From: Comamonadaceae bacterium UBA2237
GTDB lineage: Bacteria > Pseudomonadota > Gammaproteobacteria > Burkholderiales > Burkholderiaceae_C
DNA length: 11,285 nt
Assembly (NCBI GenBank): GCA_002347905.1
Contig: DDYJ01000136.1
Span: forward strand, 1 to 11,285
Direction: 5' to 3'
The first letter of the stretch is position 1. The number at the start of each line of letters is the position of its first letter. Below are positions 1 to 5,556 of the stretch, one piece after another. The position numbers and the translations under genes were made by a program. The notes under the pieces were generated by a model. The model worked only from the letters and a program-made list of their open reading frames with translations. It did not search any database and was not told where the DNA came from.

Positions 1-457
1 CCACTCGGCTCACGCCGTGCACGGTATTCACTAGTACAGGAAAGAAGGATGCGTAAGCGACGATCGCCAAGGCAGTGGGTGTTCCAGTGCCAAACCAAAG
101 GATGGCAATTGGCAAGATGGCCATGGGTGCAATCGGTCTGAAACTTTCAATGATGGGATCAAGGTTTTCACGCACGGTGGCGCTCGATCCCATCATCAAG
201 CCCAGCAGGATCCCTAAAGTCGACGCCACAGAAAAACCCAGCACCACGCGCCCAAGGCTTTGCACGGTGGCCGACAGCAAGGAACCGGTGTCCAGCAAAT
301 CAACCAAGGTTTGAAGCACTTTTAGAGGCGCAGGGGCAGGGCTGCCAGCAGGGAGTGAACTTGCCCAGAACTGCCAAATCAAAATCATTAGCAATGGCAA
401 GGTCAGGTTGCGTGCCAGAACGGCTGTGCTGTGATGAGAGGACTTGCTTTTCATCAT
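1..457 (-). CDS. ABC transporter permease, SsuC/TauC type (partial, C-terminus beyond window edge)
   Basis: This is an inner-membrane permease subunit of an ABC importer of the SsuC/TauC/NrtB family (sulfonate, taurine, nitrate and many unassigned small anions). I translated it by hand: 152 codons are visible, starting MMKSKSSHHS. A hydrophobic segment follows at about residues 17-33, then the conserved block with SLGRVVLGF, LDPIIESFRPI, LPIAILWFGTG and FFPVLVNTVHGV. The reading runs off the left edge just before the cytoplasmic EAA loop, so that ATPase contact motif cannot be checked. The start ATG (457-455) overlaps the stop of the upstream permease in an ATGA, which implies translational coupling; a second ATG follows at 454. 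It is clearly a paralogue of the upstream permease, so the two may form a heterodimeric channel. The ATPase and binding protein are not in the window and could lie to the left. Substrate unknown. Confidence 0.9.
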   Translation of the reverse strand, partial: MMKSKSSHHSTAVLARNLTLPLLMILIWQFWASSLPAGSPAPAPLKVLQTLVDLLDTGSLLSATVQSLGRVVLGFSVASTLGILLGLMMGSSATVRENLDPIIESFRPIAPMAILPIAILWFGTGTPTALAIVAYASFFPVLVNTVHGVSRV

Positions 458-1302
458 TGATCTACAGAAGCTTCTGACCATGGCGTCAGTGTGCGCTGTA
501 ATTTGCGAAGCGCCAGGTCACACAGATAACCGACCAGACCAATGGCCAAAATAAATGCAAAGACCTTAGGCGTCATCAGCATTTGCCGGTACCACTCGAT
601 GGCAAATCCAAGTCCGCTCGGTGAGCCTATCAATTCTGCGGCAACAATGGCAGCCCAACTCGCGGCAAAGGCCAAACGAATGCCCACCATCATGTTTGGC
701 AGTGCAGAAGGTACCAACACATGCATGAGCAAAGGCCAACGTCCGATGCCCATGGTTCGCGCAGCGGCAAGCAAGCGCGCATCAGTATGCCTCACGCCGG
801 AGATAGTGTTCAGCAAGACAGGGAAAAACCCGACGTAGAACATGATGAACACAGGCAGGGTATCGCCTACGCCAAAAATAAACAGTGCCAGAGGCAGCCA
901 CGCAATTCCTGAAATTGGGCGCAGCATTTCTACCAAGGGATCAATGAACTGCTCTGCACGATGTGAGAGACCCATCAGAAAACCTAAGGGCACGGCGATG
1001 GCGATCGACAGCGAAAGTGCCAACAACATGCGTAAGGTGCTGACCATCGCATGCTCGGCGATTTCACCTTCTTTGAGCAAAGTCCATAAAGCCTCGAAGA
1101 CCTTGAGCGGGGAGGGGAGCTGTAAGGGATTGCCATTCCATAAATGAAGCAACCACCAAAAAAGGAAGAAGACAGCGAAAGAACGCAGGGGAACCCACAG
1201 TTGGCGGTAAGCGATCCAGAAAGATCGTCGACCAGGCGATGCGCTTTGGGCGTCACCTCCAGAGCCAGGCTTCGATGGGACCAACGTCACGATACTCCCC
1301 AT
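454..1302 (-). CDS. ABC transporter permease, SsuC/TauC type
   Basis: This is a complete 282-residue inner-membrane permease of the BPD_transp_1 (SsuC/TauC/NrtB) class, of normal length for the family. A polar N-terminal tail of about 38 residues is followed by TM1 at about 41-55, with further membrane segments at about 89-110, 133-165, 204-224 and 246-262. The EAA loop is at about 177-202, with AARTMG (180-185) and the closing ALP (200-202). The typical C-terminal motif ELIGSPSGLGF is at 223-233. The start ATG lies 8 bases after the SDR stop, and an AAGGG Shine-Dalgarno overlaps that stop. The 3' end shares an ATGA overlap with the next permease. All three minus-strand genes therefore look like one transcript. 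Family membership is secure. The substrate is not: this family carries sulfonates, taurine, nitrate, phthalates, thiamine precursors and others. Confidence 0.95.
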   Translation of the reverse strand: MGSIVTLVPSKPGSGGDAQSASPGRRSFWIAYRQLWVPLRSFAVFFLFWWLLHLWNGNPLQLPSPLKVFEALWTLLKEGEIAEHAMVSTLRMLLALSLSIAIAVPLGFLMGLSHRAEQFIDPLVEMLRPISGIAWLPLALFIFGVGDTLPVFIMFYVGFFPVLLNTISGVRHTDARLLAAARTMGIGRWPLLMHVLVPSALPNMMVGIRLAFAASWAAIVAAELIGSPSGLGFAIEWYRQMLMTPKVFAFILAIGLVGYLCDLALRKLQRTLTPWSEASVDQ

Positions 1303-1310
1303 TGCTGCCC

Positions 1311-2123
1311 TTAGCGTGTCACGGCCAGGAAGCCGCCGTCTACGTAGAGGGTCTGACCATTGATGTAGGCGCCGGCGCCAGACGAGAGCAAAAGTGCAGC
1401 GCCACAGAGGTCTTCAGGTTGCCCCCAGCGGCGGTTTGGTGTCCAACCCGAAACGAAGGCATTGAACTCGAGATCTTTGGCCTGACTAAACTCTGTGTGT
1501 GTGTAGCCGGGTGCAAGCGCATTTACCGTGACACCTGTTCCGGCCAAATCAGCCGCCATGGCACGGGTCAGAGCGGACACCCCCCCTTTGGCAACCACAT
1601 AGGGGACCAAGTTAGGACGCGCTACGTGATTCATGATCGAGCTGAGGTGGACGATACGCCCACTGCCTTGTTTCACCATCAAATGAGCTGCAAGCTGAGC
1701 CATCAAAAAGCAGGCAGTCAGGTCGGTGTCGATCACTTTTTGCCATTCTTCGCGCTTGAGTTGCAGAAACGGTGTACGCACGATGACGCCAGCGTTGTTG
1801 ATCAGGACATCCAGACGCCCATGAAGCGCAATGACTTTCTCAAAAGCTTTGGCGATCTCATCTTCGTTGGTAACGTCAAAAGCGATGGACTCCACATTCA
1901 TGCCGCTTTCGCGCCATTGCACGGCGAGTTCATGGATGCGGGGGTTCAGGTCGCATGCAATCAGCTTTGCACCGGCTGCAGCAAAGCCGCGCGCCAGTGC
2001 GCCACCAATGCCCCCAGCTGCTCCAGTAATCAATACCACCTGATCTTGAAGGGAGAAAAGATGTTGGGGTGCCAAGCTCGCAAAAGCGCTGGGGTTGGCC
2101 GTTAGCTGAGTGGGTGAGGTCAT
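1311..2123 (-). CDS. SDR-family NAD(P)-dependent oxidoreductase
   Basis: This is a classical short-chain dehydrogenase/reductase of 270 residues, cytosolic, expected to interconvert a hydroxyl and a carbonyl with NAD(P)H. The cofactor motif TGAAGGIG is at 33-40 and NNAG at 109-112. The catalytic Ser162, Tyr175 and Lys179 (YVVAK) are in standard spacing. PG is at 205-206 and the C-terminal YVDGGF block at 260-265. The fourth tetrad position, usually Asn in a DTNLT-like motif, reads Asp134 (DTDLT). An Asp at position 58 after beta-2 (ACDLN) suggests NAD preference, which is inference. A tail of about 23 residues precedes the Rossmann fold. It resembles gluconate 5-dehydrogenase/2-deoxygluconate dehydrogenase-like SDRs in general look, but the substrate is not assignable. 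It is first in the minus-strand operon, 8 bases before the ABC permease, and divergent from the lactonase gene. It could supply the lactone substrate of that enzyme. Confidence 0.93.
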   Translation of the reverse strand: MTSPTQLTANPSAFASLAPQHLFSLQDQVVLITGAAGGIGGALARGFAAAGAKLIACDLNPRIHELAVQWRESGMNVESIAFDVTNEDEIAKAFEKVIALHGRLDVLINNAGVIVRTPFLQLKREEWQKVIDTDLTACFLMAQLAAHLMVKQGSGRIVHLSSIMNHVARPNLVPYVVAKGGVSALTRAMAADLAGTGVTVNALAPGYTHTEFSQAKDLEFNAFVSGWTPNRRWGQPEDLCGAALLLSSGAGAYINGQTLYVDGGFLAVTR

Positions 2124-2146
2124 GTTTGACTTTTCTTTTTCGGATC

Positions 2147-2171
2147 AGTGACATACATGCTATGCGTCACT
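2147..2171. promoter_or_regulatory. Dyad upstream of the SDR gene (candidate operator)
   Basis: Perfect 6-base arms AGTGAC (2147-2152) and GTCACT (2166-2171) are separated by 13 bases. Inside lies a second short dyad, CATA/TATG (2152-2155 and 2161-2164), whose centre is offset by one base. It sits 24 bases upstream of the SDR start in the divergent intergenic region, a plausible place for a repressor. No regulator gene is present to match it, and arms of this length can occur by chance. Confidence 0.3.
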
Positions 2172-2213
2172 TGGGTTCATTGGAATTGGAACTTGAGCAA
2201 CGCTCGCTTCGCA

Positions 2214-2240
2214 CAAACGCAAGGGTGGGTGTTGCGTTTG
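2214..2240. promoter_or_regulatory. 9-base inverted repeat in the divergent control region (candidate operator)
   Basis: The arms CAAACGCAA (2214-2222) and TTGCGTTTG (2232-2240) are perfect complements separated by a G/T-only 9-base spacer. The arm centres are 18 bases apart, close to two helical turns, as for a dimeric regulator binding one face of the DNA. It lies between the divergent SDR and lactonase genes, 64 bases before the lactonase ATG. An operator for both operons is the natural reading, but this is inference. I saw no convincing -35/-10 pair for either gene. Confidence 0.45.
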
Positions 2241-2252
2241 CGTGAAGGCCAG

Positions 2253-2267
2253 TTTGCCGCAAATTTG
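2253..2267. promoter_or_regulatory. Two overlapping short palindromes before the lactonase gene
   Basis: TTTGC-C-GCAAA (2253-2263) overlaps the perfect palindrome CAAATTTG (2260-2267), 37 bases before the lactonase ATG. TTTGC also echoes the TTGCG(T) core of the neighbouring larger inverted repeat, so these could be auxiliary sites for the same protein. The signal is weak because short AT-rich palindromes are common. Confidence 0.2.
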
Positions 2268-2304
2268 ATTCCCCAATCCGCAGGGGTCTCCTAGCATTGG
2301 CGAC

Positions 2305-3252
2305 ATGAGTCACACCACGGCCTTGCCAAACTTAGTCAATCCGCACTCTGTCCAGCGATTAGGCACACAAACTGACATCTTGGGTGAGTGCCCACTTTGG
2401 GATGCTATTACTAAATGTTTGTACTGGGTTGACATCCGCCGTCCGGCCATTCGTCGTTTCACCCATGCCACTGGCGAAGTACAAACATGGACTATGCCGG
2501 AATTGGTAGGCTCCATTGCGTTGGTGGAAGATGGTCGATTATTGGTGGCCATGCCCACCCAGATTGCTTTATTTGATCCTGTCAATGGTGAACTCAGTGC
2601 ATGGGTTCCGAGTTTGTCCCTTCCGCAAGGACACCGATTCAACGACGGTCGATGTGATGCCCAGGGTCGTTTTTGGGTTGGCAGCATGCACAACATCACC
2701 CGTGCACCCGAGGGAACTCTTTTTTGTCTTGAAGGATCAGGACCCTTGAAAGAAGTTCGACACGGTGTTTGTATTCCCAACAGCCTGGCCTTCAGTCCCA
2801 ATGGCGATACCTTGTATTTCGCTGATTCTTTGCATTACCGAATTTACGCACACCCCTACGCTCCCGAGTCAGGGTTGATGGGCGAGGCGCAGGTATTTGC
2901 TGAGAGCGCGCCACCTGCTTTCCCTGATGGATCGGCCGTAGATGCCGAAGGCTTCGTGTGGAATGCTGAATTCAATGGAGGTCGACTCTTGCGGTACGCG
3001 CCTGATGGCAGCCTCGATCGAGTGATACATCTGCCCGTTGAGCGACCGACCTGTTGTGCATTTGGAGGACCCAATTTAGATATTCTGTACATCACCAGCA
3101 CATCTCAGAACATGACTGAATTAGAACGTCAAAAAAATCCTATGGCTGGCGCATTGATGGTCATTGTTCCTGGGGTACATGGCTTGCCTGAACCTCGTTT
3201 TTCTCTCAGCGGACCTCGCAGCAAGACCACCCTTTCTACTGAAAGACACTGA
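2305..3252 (+). CDS. SMP-30/gluconolactonase-family sugar lactonase
   Basis: This is a six-bladed beta-propeller lactonase of the SMP-30/gluconolactonase/LRE family, 315 residues, slightly longer than the usual 290-300. Such enzymes hydrolyse aldono-lactones to sugar acids using one divalent metal in the cytoplasm. The expected metal ligands are visible: Glu28 in LGECPLW, Asn159 in IPNSLAFS and Asp208 in FPDGSAVD. The substrate-side Arg111 and Asn113 are in RFNDGRCD. Blade motifs GRFWVGSM (121-128) and YFADS (171-175) are also present. The extra length is a polar C-terminal tail after about residue 293. No good Shine-Dalgarno precedes the ATG; AGGGG at 2282-2286 is 18 bases away and would be well spaced only for a rare ATT codon at 2296. 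It is first gene of the plus-strand operon, with its stop 2 bases before the dehydratase start. Which lactone it opens is unknown. Confidence 0.92.
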   Translation: MSHTTALPNLVNPHSVQRLGTQTDILGECPLWDAITKCLYWVDIRRPAIRRFTHATGEVQTWTMPELVGSIALVEDGRLLVAMPTQIALFDPVNGELSAWVPSLSLPQGHRFNDGRCDAQGRFWVGSMHNITRAPEGTLFCLEGSGPLKEVRHGVCIPNSLAFSPNGDTLYFADSLHYRIYAHPYAPESGLMGEAQVFAESAPPAFPDGSAVDAEGFVWNAEFNGGRLLRYAPDGSLDRVIHLPVERPTCCAFGGPNLDILYITSTSQNMTELERQKNPMAGALMVIVPGVHGLPEPRFSLSGPRSKTTLSTERH

Positions 3253-3254
3253 TC

Positions 3255-4400
3255 ATGACAGCACTGTCCTTTAAGCTCGCTTCTATCGAGGCTTTTTGCA
3301 TTCGCGTCCCCGTCAAGATGCCCATCAAGGTGGCGTTTGGCACTTTCCGCGACCGCCCCATGGTGTTGCTTCGCGTGGTGGACACGGCCGGAGCCGAAGG
3401 TTGGGGCGAGGTCTGGGCCAACTGGCCCGCCAGCGGTGCCGAGCACCGCGCGCGCCTGGCCACCGACCTGGGCGAACGCTTGGTGGGCAGACGGTTTGAA
3501 TCGCCCGAAGCCATGTTCCAGCAACTGAGCCGGGAGCTGGAAGTGCTGGTGCTGCAAACCCTGGAGGTCGGACCTATCGCTCAGGTGGTCGCCGGACTGG
3601 ACATCGCTTGTTGGGACCTGGTGGCGCGCCGAGCAGGCAAGCCCTTGCACCAAATGCTCAGCGCGCGCGAAGTCAGTCATGTGCCGGTGTATGTCACCGG
3701 CATCAACCCCGATCAGCCCGAAGTTTTTGCAGCGGCACGTCAGGCCGAAGGTTTCCAGGCCTTCAAGCTCAAGACCGGTTTTGGACACGACAAGGACGTG
3801 CGCAACCTGCAGGCCATGCGCGAGGTGCTAGGCTCGCAAGCCGTCTTGACCTGTGACTCCAACCAGAACCTTGATTTGCACTCTGCCGTGGCTTTTGCGC
3901 AGGCTATTGAGCCCCTTAACTTGAGCTGGTTTGAAGAGCCGTTGCGGGTGGATGCGCCGCAGGCCGATTGGCAGGCTCTGGCGCAAGAAAGTAGCACCCC
4001 GCTGGCTGGCGGTGAAAATTTTCATGGCGCGCAGTTTGACCACGCGCTGGCCAGCCCCGTCTTGCAGGTGCTGCAGCCCGACATCACCAAGTGGGGCGGT
4101 ATCAGCGGCAACGCTTTGGTGGCGCGCCGCGCCGTTGCTACAGGCAAGCGGTATTGCCCGCACTATTTTGGTGGCGGTGTGTCATTGCTGGCTTCGCTGC
4201 AAGTGCTGGCGGCAATCGGCGGTGAAGGTCTGCTCGAATTTGACGCCCACCCCAACCTGGGCCGAGAGGCCGTGGTGGGAGATTTATTGCCGGTCTGCAA
4301 TGGCCGTGTGCCGGTGCCCACAGGACCCGGCTTGGGCGCCACACCTGATCTGACCCAACTGGCGGGGCACCAAACCTGGAAAGGAAGGGTTCACGCATGA
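3255..4400 (+). CDS. Enolase-superfamily dehydratase/epimerase, mandelate racemase subgroup
   Basis: This 381-residue enzyme has the typical length for the superfamily. The N-terminal capping domain covers about 8-130 and the modified TIM barrel about 145-370. The KxK motif is Lys171-Leu-Lys173, with Lys173 the expected base. Magnesium ligands are Asp201 (CDSNQN), a Glu of WFEEPL (227/228) and Glu254 (GGENFHG). Asp276 (QPDITKWGG) and His303 (CPHYFGG) form the second-base dyad, and Glu328 (LLEFD) matches mandelate racemase Glu317. This pattern points to the mandelate racemase subgroup, whose members mostly dehydrate sugar acids to 2-keto-3-deoxy acids after proton abstraction next to a carboxylate. 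Next to a lactonase, sugar-acid dehydration is most likely. Substrate unknown; epimerisation or cycloisomerisation is possible. It starts 2 bases after the lactonase stop and overlaps the next gene by ATGA. It is much richer in GC than the lactonase gene. Confidence 0.93.
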   Translation: MTALSFKLASIEAFCIRVPVKMPIKVAFGTFRDRPMVLLRVVDTAGAEGWGEVWANWPASGAEHRARLATDLGERLVGRRFESPEAMFQQLSRELEVLVLQTLEVGPIAQVVAGLDIACWDLVARRAGKPLHQMLSAREVSHVPVYVTGINPDQPEVFAAARQAEGFQAFKLKTGFGHDKDVRNLQAMREVLGSQAVLTCDSNQNLDLHSAVAFAQAIEPLNLSWFEEPLRVDAPQADWQALAQESSTPLAGGENFHGAQFDHALASPVLQVLQPDITKWGGISGNALVARRAVATGKRYCPHYFGGGVSLLASLQVLAAIGGEGLLEFDAHPNLGREAVVGDLLPVCNGRVPVPTGPGLGATPDLTQLAGHQTWKGRVHA

Positions 4401-5308
4401 GCTCCCAACGAACCTCATGGGCTTTGTCAGCAGACGTTAAAGCTTTGCGCATCGGCTTCATCGGTGCCGGCCGCTTGGGCCAGGCGCTGGCCTGGAGCCT
4501 AGACCAAGCGGGGCTGAAGGTCGTGGCCGTCAGCAGCACGCTCGAAGCGCATACTCGTGCTCTGGCAGACCCCATTGAGGCTTGTGTTTGCATGTCAACT
4601 CAGGCGGTGGCCGATGCCTGTGATCTGGTGTTTGTGACCACGCCCGATAGCGTCATTGGGCCCACATGTGAAAGTCTGAAATGGCGAGCCGGGCAGGCCG
4701 TGGTGCATTGCAGCGGTGTGACCGAGGTCCGGGAGCTGGCGCATGCCTTTGAACAGGGCGCCAGCATCGGTGGCTTCCACCCAATGCAGACATTTGGCGA
4801 TCCCCATGCGGCTGTGCAGTCACTGCCAGGCTGCACCATCACGGTCGAGGCCGAGGAGCCTGAACTGATGCAAAGCCTTCTGTCGCTGGTGGAGCATTTA
4901 CGTTGTGTGCCTAACCGTTTGCCAGCTGGCATGCGCGGTCGCTACCACGCTGCAGCCGGATACACATCGCAGTTCATCAATGCGCTTTTCTATCAAGCCG
5001 TTCGATTGTGGCAAACTTGGGGCGCTACCGAAGAAGAAGCCTTGCGTGCCTTATTGCCACTGGCGCAGGGCACGCTCAGTTCTATCCAGACTGCGGGCGT
5101 GGCACGTGGCATGCCTGGCCCGGTTTCACGCGGCGATCTGTATTCGATTGACAAACACCTGACCGCCATCGCTCCCATGGGACCCGAAATGTTGGGTTTC
5201 TACCGTACCCTTTGTATGACTACTGTAAACCTTGCCCAACAAGCGGGTGGTATTGACGAAGCAAAAGCACAACAATTTGCCACCTTACTCAATGCGCAAG
5301 GTCATTGA
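4397..5308 (+). CDS. Rossmann-like and DUF2520 domain protein
   Basis: This is a 303-residue two-domain protein. A 17-residue lead is followed by a dinucleotide-binding Rossmann fold with G20-F-I-G-A-G-R-L-G28. The DUF2520 hallmarks come next: GGFHPMQTF (125-133), the helical stretch RYHAAAGYTSQF (182-193), and GPVSRGDLYSIDKHL (241-255). Proteins of this type resemble 6-phosphogluconate/ketopantoate reductase-like enzymes and probably bind NAD(P)H, but no reaction is established that I know of. The start overlaps the dehydratase stop in an ATGA, so the two are probably translated together, which suggests a step on the dehydratase product or a side product (inference). GC falls within the gene, from 42/60 at 4441-4500 to 27/60 at 5221-5280, so a recombination boundary may lie in its second half. 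The family call is firm; the function is unknown. Confidence 0.85.
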   Translation: MSSQRTSWALSADVKALRIGFIGAGRLGQALAWSLDQAGLKVVAVSSTLEAHTRALADPIEACVCMSTQAVADACDLVFVTTPDSVIGPTCESLKWRAGQAVVHCSGVTEVRELAHAFEQGASIGGFHPMQTFGDPHAAVQSLPGCTITVEAEEPELMQSLLSLVEHLRCVPNRLPAGMRGRYHAAAGYTSQFINALFYQAVRLWQTWGATEEEALRALLPLAQGTLSSIQTAGVARGMPGPVSRGDLYSIDKHLTAIAPMGPEMLGFYRTLCMTTVNLAQQAGGIDEAKAQQFATLLNAQGH

Positions 5309-5520
5309 TCCCGTCTTTGCCTATGATGCATAACGCAGTACTTCCAGCCGCCCGTTCCTTCTTGTTCGTGCCAGGTAACCGGCCCGAGCTTTTTCTCAAA
5401 GCTATTCAAAGCGGTGCCTCCCTCATGGCTATCTGGAACCACACCTGCGAAAGTGCATATGGTTTGGCCGCTAGTTCGCACCGCGTTGTCTTAGCTTCTT
5501 GTGGCTCATCTTTGGTTTAA
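5305..5520 (+). pseudogene. CitE/HpcH-HpaI-type lyase, 5' remnant (truncated)
   Basis: This short frame codes for about 71 residues. Residues 16-39 (starting ARSFLFVPGNRPE and ending AIQSGAS) match the N-terminal strand and phosphate/CoA-proximal loop of CitE-like (citrate lyase beta/malyl-CoA lyase, HpcH/HpaI) enzymes. After SGAS, at about 5422, similarity stops. The expected D-L-E-D-A metal-binding region is absent in all three forward frames, and a stop comes at 5518-5520, whereas intact members have about 270-300 residues. The start is unresolved: a TTG at 5305 overlaps the DUF2520 stop, and ATGs lie at 5323 and 5326. An intact gene here would have been coupled to DUF2520 and would have supplied the lyase step of the pathway. 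The remaining sequence to 5520 is unrecognised. An expressed small protein is possible but unlikely. Confidence 0.7.
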
Positions 5521-5556
5521 ATTAATTCGAGTCAAATCTTAAAAGAAAGACCTAAC

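Noticed and set aside
1494..1504. Short TG dinucleotide run inside the SDR gene
   Set aside because: Only 11 bases long and encoding ordinary conserved-region residues (YTHTE); too short to call a phase-variable repeat.
1239..2105. Long plus-strand open frame (288 codons) opposite the SDR gene
   Set aside because: It lies antisense to a gene with full SDR motifs, its translation is low-complexity in Cys/His/Gln with no domain, and it arises from the GC-skewed codon positions of the real gene.
2310..2801. Minus-strand open frame of 163 codons opposite the lactonase gene
   Set aside because: It is a shadow of the SMP-30 gene. The lactonase carries all metal ligands in the plus-strand frame.
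3129..3788. Minus-strand open frame of 219 codons opposite the dehydratase gene
   Set aside because: It overlaps the ends of two well-supported plus-strand enzymes in the GC-rich tract, where antisense frames stay open by chance. Its translation shows no recognisable motif.
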